From Empedobacter tilapiae (GTDB lineage Bacteria > Bacteroidota > Bacteroidia > Flavobacteriales > Weeksellaceae): 64,000 nt of DNA. Below, one piece after another: positions 16,436 through 23,824 of the stretch. A program made the translations under genes and the position numbers. Location: positions 124,001 through 188,000 of the forward strand of contig NZ_SRPE01000008.1 of assembly GCF_004785645.1 (NCBI RefSeq). The letters are read 5' to 3'. How positions within the stretch are numbered: position 1 is the first letter of the stretch; each line of letters opens with the position of its first letter. A model generated the notes under the pieces. That model was not told the DNA's origin and ran no database searches. It saw nothing but the letters and a program-made list of their open reading frames with translations.

Positions 16436-16798
16436 TTAAGATATCAACGAATACTTCAATTGCTTATACAACAGATAAAAAGGTATTTTTGGTGATTGAA
16501 TTTCATTCGAATCAATATCTTCTTCAATTAATGAAGAACGTGCTAACCCAATGAAATGAATCGGTGAATTTGGTAAATCGAAATTCGGAACATCAAGATT
16601 CTTTGTTGATTTTTTAATAGTTTCAAACTTAACAACAGAACATGAATTCGAATGATTTTGATTGATTTTGACTTGAGAAGTTTTTGTTTGATGAACATTT
16701 TCTACTTCCAAAATCGTATGAATAGAAGCTTTGATGCTACATGGCGTAAGTAGCACAAAAATCGAAGAGATAATTAAAATGAAACTTCTAAAATTCAT
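16436..16798 (-). CDS. small exported or membrane protein of unknown function
   Basis: 120 residues with an N-terminal hydrophobic segment (MNFRSFILIISSIFVLLTPCSIKAS) and a polar remainder with no motif that I recognise. It lies 51 bases upstream of the DoxD-like gene on the same strand and may be its first operon partner. It faces away from the FecCD gene across about 85 bp. One Cys lies in the mature part (NSCSVVKF). Confidence 0.55.
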   Translation of the reverse strand: MNFRSFILIISSIFVLLTPCSIKASIHTILEVENVHQTKTSQVKINQNHSNSCSVVKFETIKKSTKNLDVPNFDLPNSPIHFIGLARSSLIEEDIDSNEIQSPKIPFYLLYKQLKYSLIS

Positions 16799-16853
16799 GA
16801 AACGAAACTAATCATTAATTTTCAATAAAAACCAATTCACAATTAAACTTTAA

Positions 16854-16878
16854 GAAATTATTAGAATTTCTATCTTTG
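16854..16878 (+). promoter_or_regulatory. promoter with adjacent dyad upstream of the FecCD gene
   Basis: TATCTTTG at 16871-16878 matches TAnnTTTG and ends 5 nt before the ATG at 16884, so the transcript would have almost no leader. Immediately before it lies GAAATT-ATTAG-AATTTC (16854-16870), a 6-bp dyad over the core promoter and a candidate operator for an iron-type repressor. Confidence 0.55.
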
Positions 16879-16883
16879 TCTTG

Positions 16884-17888
16884 ATGAAAGAAAAACTACT
16901 ATTTTTTGTTTTAATAATTCTAACACTTTTACTTTTCGTTTTGAGTTTAAGTGTTGGAAAAGTCTCGATTTCTTTCACCGAAATTTTTAATGTATTTTCT
17001 GGTCATTCAGACGAAATGTTGCATAATCTTGTCCTTAATTTTCGTTTACCAAAATCATTAACTGCTTTATTGGTTGGTATTTCGTTGCCAATTTCAGGTT
17101 TTTTAATGCAAGAATTATTTAAAAATCCGTTGGCAGAACCTTCTGTTTTGGGAATAACTTCGATGGCAAGTTTAGGCGTTGCTATTGTTATTTTTCTTTT
17201 TTCGATGATTGGTTTAGAAGAATTTCTTAACAATCCTTGGATTACAATTATTGCTTCATTTTTAGGTGCAATTGTCGCGTTGTTTTTGGTTATTTCATTA
17301 TCATTTCGTGTTAAATCATCTGCATCTTTGGTGATTATCGGATTTATGGTTGCAGGTTTAGCAGGTGCATTAATTGGCATGATGCAATATTTTGCTCCTT
17401 CCGATAAAATAAAAACGTATTTAGTTTGGGGATTTGGCTCATTAAGCGGATTGTCTTGGGAACAATTAGGCGTTTTTGGTTTATTTATTTTGAGCGGAAT
17501 TATTGTTTCATTATTTACTTTACGTGGAATTACAGCCTTATTATTGGGCGAAAAATATGCACAATCATTAGGAATTAATATCAAAAAATTACGTTTCACG
17601 ATTTTAGTTTCGACAGCTTTATTAACGGCATCAGCTACGGCTTTTGCAGGACCAATTAGCTTCATTGGATTGGCAGTTCCACATATTTGTAGAACATTAT
17701 TACGAACAGGTGATATGAAAATTTTGTACCGATGGATTTTTGTTTCTGGAATATTTTTTATGTTATTATTTTCGATTTTGACAGAAGTTTTTCCGTTTGG
17801 AACATTACCAATTAATATTATTACAGCATTATTTGGAGCGCCGATTGTCATTAGTATTTTGTTGAATAATAAAAACGAAGTGCGATGA
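16884..17888 (+). CDS. FecCD-family ABC transporter permease
   Basis: 334 residues from the ATG at 16884 (a TTG at 16881 also opens the frame). About ten membrane helices and typical FecCD/BtuC segments: NFRLPKSLTALLVG, GFLMQELFKNPLAEPSVLG, WGFGSLSGLSW, GPISFIGLAVPHICR, PINIITALFGAPIVISIL. It imports iron-siderophore, haem or cobalamin-type substrates across the inner membrane. The ATPase gene overlaps its stop by 4 bases. No substrate-binding protein or TonB receptor is adjacent, so the substrate cannot be named. Confidence 0.92.
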   Translation: MKEKLLFFVLIILTLLLFVLSLSVGKVSISFTEIFNVFSGHSDEMLHNLVLNFRLPKSLTALLVGISLPISGFLMQELFKNPLAEPSVLGITSMASLGVAIVIFLFSMIGLEEFLNNPWITIIASFLGAIVALFLVISLSFRVKSSASLVIIGFMVAGLAGALIGMMQYFAPSDKIKTYLVWGFGSLSGLSWEQLGVFGLFILSGIIVSLFTLRGITALLLGEKYAQSLGINIKKLRFTILVSTALLTASATAFAGPISFIGLAVPHICRTLLRTGDMKILYRWIFVSGIFFMLLFSILTEVFPFGTLPINIITALFGAPIVISILLNNKNEVR

Positions 17889-18874
17889 AAAATACCGTTT
17901 TGAAATTAGAAAATGTTTCAGTTGGATATGGTTCAAAAGAAATTGTTTCGGCTATAAATGCGACTATAAATTCGAATGAATTAGTTGCTGTTTTAGGAAA
18001 AAATGGAGCAGGAAAATCAACATTGATTAATTCTATTTTAGGTTTTCAGAAAACATTGAATGGAGAAATTTATTTAGAAAATAAGCCAATCAAAAAATTA
18101 TCTTCTCAAGAAATAGCACAGCAAATAGCAGTTGTTTTACCACGTTTGTCGATTGTTCCAAAAATCAAAGTTTCGGAATTGGTTGCCATGGGACGTTTGC
18201 CTTATCACAAGGTTTTGAAAAAGATTTCTAACGAAGAACAAAACTTAATTGATGAGGTTTTAGAATTGGTTGGAATTACAAATTTAGCAAATCAATTTGC
18301 GAATGAAATTAGCGAAGGTCAATTACAATTGGTGATGATTGCACGTGCATTATGTCAAGATGCTAAATTGGTAATTTTGGATGAGCCTACTTCTAATTTA
18401 GATTTAGCGAATCAATATCGAATTTTCAATTTATTGACTGAGTTAAAATTGAAAACGGATAAATCATTTCTAATGATCACGCACGAAGTTGATTTTGCAT
18501 TGGAAAAAGCGGATAAAATTTGGTGGATTGAAAATGGAAACCTTTTCGAAAATATTCCAGAACAAATGGCTTTTGAGCATCAAATTATTCAGAAATTATC
18601 TAACCAAAATCTGATGTATGATGAAAAAAATAATCGCTTTTCAACACAAAAATCGTTTTCTAAAACGATTGGTGTAAAAGGAAATTCAGAATTGGCTTTT
18701 TGGGTAAAAAATGCCTTAATTCGTAATGGAATTTCTGTTGTAAATAATGCGGAAAATCATATTGAAATCACAGAAAATAACATCATCTTTGATGGAATAA
18801 AGTTTGAAACGATAGAAGAAATTGTAAATTTTGTACAATACTATGAAAAATATAATTGTAACGGGAGCGAGTAG
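17885..18874 (+). CDS. FecE/BtuD-type ABC transporter ATPase
   Basis: 329 residues. Walker A G38-K-N-G-A-G-K-S-T46, signature ISEGQLQLVMIARAL (the usual LSGGQ is ISEGQ), Walker B LVILDEPTSNLDL and the H-loop MITHEVDF. It is about 70 residues longer than most FecE proteins; the C-terminal extension (from about 255) looks like a small alpha/beta module of unknown role. ATG overlaps the permease stop (ATGA), and its 3' end overlaps the next gene by 32 bases. Confidence 0.92.
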   Translation: MKNTVLKLENVSVGYGSKEIVSAINATINSNELVAVLGKNGAGKSTLINSILGFQKTLNGEIYLENKPIKKLSSQEIAQQIAVVLPRLSIVPKIKVSELVAMGRLPYHKVLKKISNEEQNLIDEVLELVGITNLANQFANEISEGQLQLVMIARALCQDAKLVILDEPTSNLDLANQYRIFNLLTELKLKTDKSFLMITHEVDFALEKADKIWWIENGNLFENIPEQMAFEHQIIQKLSNQNLMYDEKNNRFSTQKSFSKTIGVKGNSELAFWVKNALIRNGISVVNNAENHIEITENNIIFDGIKFETIEEIVNFVQYYEKYNCNGSE

Positions 18875-19532
18875 AGGAATTGGTTTTGAATTGGCAAAAC
18901 AACATTTAGAGTTAGGAAATAGAGTGTTGACAGTTTCTCGAAATATAGATAAATTGAAGGAATTAACAGCTTTTGCAAAAGAAAATCAATATCAGTTTAT
19001 TGGTGTTGATTTGGCTAATTTTGATGAGATTTCAGAAGTTTTGAAGGCTGTGGAATCTTGGAATAAAGTAGACGTTTTGTATAACAATGCGGGGATTTGT
19101 ATCAACAAACCATTTATAGAAATGCAACAAGAGGATTTGTTAACTTCTTGGCAGATTAATTTTATGGCGCCTTATCGCTTAATACAAGTTTTAATGCCAA
19201 AATTTGATACTTCTTCTCATGTTGTAAATATATCGACAATGGGAGCCGTACAAGGTTCAGTAAAATTTCCTGGATTATCTGTTTATTCATCTTCAAAATC
19301 AGCAACGGTTAATTTAACAGAATTGTTAGCAGAAGAATTGAATGAACTTGGTCCAAGAATAAATGCAGTAGCTTTGGGAGCGGTGCAAACAGAAATGTTA
19401 GAAGAAGCGTTTCCAGGATATATTGCACCTTTACAGCCAGATGAAATGGCCGAATATTTGGTCGATTTTGGATTGAATGGTTGGAAATATTTTAACGGTA
19501 AAATTCAACAAGCTTCTATTTCTACACCATAA
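18843..19532 (+). CDS. short-chain dehydrogenase/reductase
   Basis: 229 residues from the ATG at 18843. Classical SDR: nucleotide motif G8-A-S-R-G-I-G14, NNAG in LYNNAGICINKPF, catalytic Ser in VNISTMG and YSSSKSA for the Tyr-x3-Lys pair. NAD(P)-dependent, cytoplasmic, substrate unknown. It overlaps the ATPase gene by 32 bases, so it is the third gene of the iron-type operon, although no functional link to transport is obvious. Confidence 0.88.
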   Translation: MKNIIVTGASRGIGFELAKQHLELGNRVLTVSRNIDKLKELTAFAKENQYQFIGVDLANFDEISEVLKAVESWNKVDVLYNNAGICINKPFIEMQQEDLLTSWQINFMAPYRLIQVLMPKFDTSSHVVNISTMGAVQGSVKFPGLSVYSSSKSATVNLTELLAEELNELGPRINAVALGAVQTEMLEEAFPGYIAPLQPDEMAEYLVDFGLNGWKYFNGKIQQASISTP

Positions 19533-19565
19533 AAAAAACGTAATAAGAATCTTTAAAAAAGATAT

Positions 19566-19600
19566 AATCTGCATAAAAAATAAGGTTTTTTATGCAGATT
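19566..19600 (+). terminator. rho-independent terminator of the FecCD-SDR operon
   Basis: 15-bp perfect stem AATCTGCATAAAAAA / TTTTTTATGCAGATT with loop TAAGG, followed by a T-run. Confidence 0.9.
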
Positions 19601-19642
19601 TTTTTATTTGATATAAATGGAATATCCTTAAAACTAAAACCT

Positions 19643-19650
19643 TATTTTTG
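19643..19650 (+). promoter_or_regulatory. TAnnTTTG element for the two-component operon
   Basis: TATTTTTG ends 4 nt before the ATG at 19655. With normal -7 geometry, transcription would begin at about the start codon, giving a leaderless message. Confidence 0.6.
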
Positions 19651-19654
19651 TAGT

Positions 19655-20344
19655 ATGCATATTTTAGTAGTAGAAGATGATCAAAGAATGTCTGAATTAA
19701 TTCGAAGAGGATTAGTAGAAAATGGATTTGAAATAACTGTAGTTTATGATGGTGAAATGGCACTTAAATTAGCTCTTCGCGAAGAGTATGATTTAATTGT
19801 ATCTGATATTATTTTACCCAAATTAAGTGGATTAGATTTTTGTCAAGAAATTAAAAAGCAGAAGCCTTTTCTTCCTATTATTATGTTAACAGCTCTAGGG
19901 ACAACAGATGATAAAGTAGAAGGATTTGATGCTGGGGCAGATGATTATATGGTGAAACCTTTTGAAATGAGAGAACTTGTTGCAAGAATAGGTGTTTTAT
20001 CAAAAAGAAAATTTAATCATAATTCGCAATCTTTTTTATTAAAATATGATACTTTAGAGATGAATCTTCATACTAAAATTATAAAAAGAGAAGAAAAAGA
20101 AATTGATTTAACTCCTAAAGAATTTCGACTGCTTCAATATATGTTAGAAAACAAAGAACGCGTTTTATCTAGAAATGAAATTGCAGAAAATGTTTGGGAC
20201 ACACATTTTGATACAGGAACTAATTTTATTGATGTTTATATAAATTATTTAAGAAATAAAATTGATAAACATTTTTCTACAAAACTAATTCACACAAAAA
20301 CAGGTCAGGGATTTATATTTAAAAAAGATGAAAATAAGAGTTAG
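19655..20344 (+). CDS. OmpR/PhoB-family response regulator
   Basis: 229 residues from the ATG at 19655; the frame runs back to 19592 through the terminator, so that start is rejected. Receiver domain: acidic pocket E7-D8-D9, phospho-acceptor D51 (SDIILPK), conserved Thr in MLTALGTTD and Lys in YMVKPFEM. Winged-helix DNA-binding domain from about 130 (LTPKEFRLLQYMLENKERVLSR, TKTGQGFIFK). It overlaps the histidine kinase gene by 17 bases. The likely target is the metal efflux operon downstream, where four 11-bp-spaced repeats lie at 21751-21791. Confidence 0.93.
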   Translation: MHILVVEDDQRMSELIRRGLVENGFEITVVYDGEMALKLALREEYDLIVSDIILPKLSGLDFCQEIKKQKPFLPIIMLTALGTTDDKVEGFDAGADDYMVKPFEMRELVARIGVLSKRKFNHNSQSFLLKYDTLEMNLHTKIIKREEKEIDLTPKEFRLLQYMLENKERVLSRNEIAENVWDTHFDTGTNFIDVYINYLRNKIDKHFSTKLIHTKTGQGFIFKKDENKS

Positions 20345-21698
20345 ACTGACTATTCTATTCACTTTGCTTACAGCTGCAATACTTTTCTTTTTTGCTTTTA
20401 TTATTTATTATTCAGCTAAAAAAGATAGAGAAAAAGAGTTTTTTGAATTATTGAAAAAAGAAGCAATTACAAAATCAAATCTTTTTCTTAAAGCTAAAGT
20501 TCCTTCAGAAGTTTTACATAATATTTATCATAATAATAGACAAACAATCAATGAAGTAGAAGTAGCGGTTTATAATCAAAACAAAAAACTACTTTATCAT
20601 GATGCAGTTGAAATAGATTTTGTAAAAGAAACTGACGAATTATTTGATGAAATAAAACAAAAAGAATTTGTGATTTTTTATCAAGATAAATGGCAAGTAG
20701 TTGGAATGAATTATGTTGTAGATGGTAATCATTACATTGTAACTGCGGCTGCTTTAGATGAATATGGATACAGTAAAATGAATAATTTATTGAAAAACAT
20801 TATACTGATTTATATTCTTTCTTTGCTATTAATTATTTTATCTGCTTTCTTTTTTACAAATAAAGCAATCAATCCAGTAAAAGAAATAACAAATAAAGCC
20901 AAACAAATTTCTGCTTCGAATTTAGATTTGAGGATTGAATTGAAATCAAAAGGAGATGAATTAGCAGAATTAACAACAACAATTAATCAAATGTTGCAAC
21001 GATTAGAAAATTCTTTTGATGCACAAAAAAGCTTTGTTTCTAATATTGCGCATGAACTTCGTACACCTTTGGCTGCAATTATAACAGAGCTAGAAATGGC
21101 TGTAGATAAAGAGCATACCAACGAAGAATATCAACAGTTAATCCAATTTGCATTGAATGATACGAAAAGAATTGTTCGCTTTTCAAATAGTCTGTTTGAT
21201 ATGGCAAAAGCAAGTTATGATCCTTCGGAAATAAATTTTAAAATGATTCGGATTGATGAAATACTTTTAGATTCTGTTGCGCAAATTCAAAAAAACAACA
21301 AAGAGTATAAAATAGATTTAAATTTTATTCGAATACCAGAAGAAGAAAACGAAGTTGCAGTTATAGGAAACGAGTATTTATTAAAGGTTGCTTTTACTAA
21401 TTTAATAGAGAATGCTTGCAAATATTCAATTAATAATAGTTGCATTGTTCAGGTAGATTTTGATGATAAAGAAGTGAAAATTAATTTTATTAATAAAGGA
21501 GATAAAATTGATCAAGAAGAATTAGCATTGATTTTTAAACCTTTTTTTAGAAGTGATAAACATAAAAATATTCAAGGACAAGGAATAGGGTTACCTCTGA
21601 CAAAGAAAATTGTCGATTTACATGATGCTCGTTTAGAATTATATTCTGAAGAAGGAAAAGAAACTATTTTTCAGATTGTGTTGAAGAAATCAAAATAA
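20328..21698 (+). CDS. sensor histidine kinase
   Basis: 456 residues. Two membrane helices (about 7-28 and 155-180) enclose a periplasmic sensor loop, then HAMP (NKAINPVKEITNKAKQI...), HisKA with H242 in SNIAHELRTPLAAI, and HATPase_c with N box NLIENACKYS and GQGIGLPLTKKIV. The periplasmic loop shows no Cys/Met metal motif, though it has several His residues (LHNIYHNNR, LLYHDAVE). CusS-like kinases beside RND metal pumps usually sense copper, silver or other divalent metals. Confidence 0.92.
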   Translation: MKIRVRLTILFTLLTAAILFFFAFIIYYSAKKDREKEFFELLKKEAITKSNLFLKAKVPSEVLHNIYHNNRQTINEVEVAVYNQNKKLLYHDAVEIDFVKETDELFDEIKQKEFVIFYQDKWQVVGMNYVVDGNHYIVTAAALDEYGYSKMNNLLKNIILIYILSLLLIILSAFFFTNKAINPVKEITNKAKQISASNLDLRIELKSKGDELAELTTTINQMLQRLENSFDAQKSFVSNIAHELRTPLAAIITELEMAVDKEHTNEEYQQLIQFALNDTKRIVRFSNSLFDMAKASYDPSEINFKMIRIDEILLDSVAQIQKNNKEYKIDLNFIRIPEEENEVAVIGNEYLLKVAFTNLIENACKYSINNSCIVQVDFDDKEVKINFINKGDKIDQEELALIFKPFFRSDKHKNIQGQGIGLPLTKKIVDLHDARLELYSEEGKETIFQIVLKKSK

Positions 21699-21722
21699 AA
21701 GTTAAATCATAAAAAATAATGG

Positions 21723-21744
21723 AAGCCTGCTATTTAGCAGGCTT
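21723..21744 (+). terminator. terminator after the kinase gene
   Basis: AAGCCTGCT-ATTT-AGCAGGCTT, perfect 9-bp stem followed by TTTTTTG. Confidence 0.93.
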
Positions 21745-21750
21745 TTTTTG

Positions 21751-21791
21751 TTCTAATAAAATTCTAACATTCTTCTAAAGGGTTTCTAACA
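21751..21791 (+). promoter_or_regulatory. four TTCTAA direct repeats, 11-bp period
   Basis: TTCTAA begins at 21751, 21762, 21773 and 21784, spaced exactly 11 bp apart; units 2 and 4 share TTCTAACA. This is the geometry of OmpR/PhoB-type binding arrays. It lies just upstream of a TAnnTTTG element and directly downstream of the two-component genes. Confidence 0.7.
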
Positions 21792-21812
21792 GTAGTACTT
21801 TTTGATGTATTG

Positions 21813-21820
21813 TAGATTTG
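21813..21820 (+). promoter_or_regulatory. TAnnTTTG element for the MgtC/efflux operon
   Basis: TAGATTTG. No TTG lies at the normal -33 distance, as expected for an activator-dependent promoter; the last TTCTAA repeat covers about -43 to -33 of the predicted start (near 21827). The leader to the ATG at 21941 would be about 115 nt. Confidence 0.6.
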
Positions 21821-21940
21821 CACCAGAAAAAAAATATAATGGAAACAGATTCCCAATTTGTCGAACAATAAACCTAAGATTCATTTATAACTGCTTTTGA
21901 GATAATTGAAACTTTGGTTTGTCTTAAGAAAGGAAATAAA

Positions 21941-22639
21941 ATGAATTTAATGAATTTTACAATGCAGCTAGGATTAGCTTTTCTATTAGGAGCTGCAATA
22001 GGTTTAGAGCGAGAATATCGTCAAAAAAGTGCTGGATTAAGAACAAATACTTTAGTATGTATTGGTTCAGCAGCGTTTATATTAATGTCTTATTCTATCG
22101 GAGGTGATGCAGTAGGACGAATAGCTTCATATGTTATCAGCGGAATAGGTTTTTTGGGCGCTGGAGTAATCATGAAAGATGGATTAAGTGTAAGAGGATT
22201 GAATACTGCCGCAACGATTTGGTGTTCAGCAGCAATTGGGTTGTTTGCCGGTTCTGGACTTTCAATAGAAGCAGTTATACTTACTTCAATTATAATGCTA
22301 GCACATCTATTATTAAGACCAATCAGCAATCACATTTATCGTTACTCTTTCAAAAATAAAAACCACAAGGATACTGAATATTTATTGGTTATAAAATGTA
22401 GAAATGAGGTAGAAAATCATTTGAGAGTATTACTAATGCGATCAATTGAGAATAATGAAAATCTTATGATGAAATCTCTTTCAAGTGATGATGATTTAAT
22501 AAATGATTCTGTAATGATTTCAGCAGAAATATCAGCTTTAAATCAACAAGATAGTCTTTTAGAAAAAATAGCAAGTCGATTAACAATTGAAAAAGATGTC
22601 CAAAAAATTCGTTGGGAAATTATAAGTAACGAAGTGTGA
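21941..22639 (+). CDS. MgtC/SapB-family membrane protein
   Basis: 232 residues from the ATG at 21941; the longer frame from 21914 adds a charged tail before the first helix. Four to five membrane helices with the MgtC core: LGLAFLLGAAIGLEREYRQKSAGLRTNTLVCIGSAAF, GIGFLGAGVIMKDG, VRGLNTAATIWCSAAIGLFAG. The C-terminal 85 residues form a small soluble ACT-like domain. MgtC proteins modulate Mg homeostasis, ATP synthase or acid survival in other bacteria. Being first in an operon with a CzcCBA-type pump is a recurrent arrangement in Bacteroidota. Exact role here unknown. Confidence 0.85.
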   Translation: MNLMNFTMQLGLAFLLGAAIGLEREYRQKSAGLRTNTLVCIGSAAFILMSYSIGGDAVGRIASYVISGIGFLGAGVIMKDGLSVRGLNTAATIWCSAAIGLFAGSGLSIEAVILTSIIMLAHLLLRPISNHIYRYSFKNKNHKDTEYLLVIKCRNEVENHLRVLLMRSIENNENLMMKSLSSDDDLINDSVMISAEISALNQQDSLLEKIASRLTIEKDVQKIRWEIISNEV

Positions 22640-22680
22640 AAATAATAAAACAGTAATAAGAATATACAGAAAAATATCTC

Positions 22681-23811
22681 ATGAAAATAACAAGATTAAC
22701 TCATTTTATACTGCTTTTAGTAGGAAGTACAATGCTTTTGACGAATAGTTGTAAGAATAAAACAGAGCAAACTGATAATCCAGATTTTTATTGGGTAAAT
22801 AATGAAATAGAATTATCAGAAAATTCTCCAATAGAGTCTAAATTGAAATTAGAAACAACAAAACTTCAAACGATAGAATCGGAGTTAGGTTCGGCAGGAG
22901 TTGTAAAAGCAATTCCTGAACGATTTGCTCAGGTAGCATCACCTTTTGCAGGACGCATAGTAAAATCTTTTGTCACATTAGGACAGTATGTGCAAAAAGG
23001 CTCTCCTGTTTTTGAGATAAAATCTTCAGAATATTTTTCAGCTCAACAAGAATATTTTTCAGCTCAACAAGAGTTAAAACAAGCTGAAATGAATTTGAAA
23101 CGTCAAAAAGATTTATACAATCATGCTGTAGGTGTTAAAAGAGAATTAGAGGAAGCTGAGACAGATTACAAGTTAAAGAAAATAGCAACAGATCAAACTG
23201 CTGCATCATTAAAAGTTTTTAATTCATCTTCTCGAGTAGAAATGGGGCAATCTTTAATTGTTAGGTCTCCTATTTCTGGACGAGTTGTAAGCAGTGATTT
23301 AGTTGTTGGACAATTCTTAAAAGAAGATCATGAAGCTTTAGTTACAGTAGCAGAATTATCCAAGGTATGGATTTTGGCACAAGTAAAAGAACATAATTTA
23401 GGTTTCTTAGAAGAGTTAAAATATATAACATTTACAGTTGATGCTTTTCCATCAAAAATATTCGAAGGGAAGGTAATTAATATAGGACAATTATTAAATG
23501 AAGAAACGAGGAGTGTTGATGTGCTTATAGAAACGGATAATAATCAATTTGTTTTAAAACCAGGAATGTATGTTAACGTAACATTGAATAGTCTAGATAA
23601 AGAAGAGATAATTCTTCCGGCTAAAGCTGTTTTTCAAGAAAATGAAAGTCAATATATTTTTGTAAAAACAGGTGATAGAAAATATCGAAAAGCAAAAGTA
23701 AAAGCAATTGGAACTTCAGAAAACAACGATTTTGTTCGTATTACAGATGGTTTAAAAGTAGGAGAAAAAGTAGTGATTGAAGGAGGTGTTTTTTTAATGG
23801 GAGCAAAATAA
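22681..23811 (+). CDS. CusB/CzcB-type periplasmic adaptor lipoprotein
   Basis: 376 residues with a lipoprotein signal (LLTNSC). Membrane-fusion-protein order: lipoyl half (VASPFAGRIVKSFVTLGQYVQKGSPVFEI), alpha-hairpin with a duplicated EYFSAQQ heptad, second lipoyl half (VRSPISGRVVSSDLVVGQFL), beta-barrel and membrane-proximal domain. It links the RND pump to the outer-membrane channel. It lacks the Met cluster of E. coli CusB, so a CzcB-like substrate range (Zn, Cd, Co or Ni) is as likely as copper. Confidence 0.9.
   Translation: MKITRLTHFILLLVGSTMLLTNSCKNKTEQTDNPDFYWVNNEIELSENSPIESKLKLETTKLQTIESELGSAGVVKAIPERFAQVASPFAGRIVKSFVTLGQYVQKGSPVFEIKSSEYFSAQQEYFSAQQELKQAEMNLKRQKDLYNHAVGVKRELEEAETDYKLKKIATDQTAASLKVFNSSSRVEMGQSLIVRSPISGRVVSSDLVVGQFLKEDHEALVTVAELSKVWILAQVKEHNLGFLEELKYITFTVDAFPSKIFEGKVINIGQLLNEETRSVDVLIETDNNQFVLKPGMYVNVTLNSLDKEEIILPAKAVFQENESQYIFVKTGDRKYRKAKVKAIGTSENNDFVRITDGLKVGEKVVIEGGVFLMGAK
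23029..23070 (+). repeat. 21-bp tandem duplication inside the adaptor gene
   Basis: Two identical 21-bp units (23029-23049 and 23050-23070) encode EYFSAQQ-EYFSAQQ in the alpha-hairpin. In-frame and heptad-length, so it lengthens the coiled coil without breaking it. Confidence 0.9.
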
Positions 23812-23824
23812 ATAAGCTATTGTG

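Noticed and set aside
17003-17851. 282-codon open frame on the minus strand opposite the FecCD permease
   Set aside because: It mirrors a strongly supported permease gene and has an abnormal composition (runs of Asn, Ile, Lys, Pro) with no domain; it is a shadow frame.
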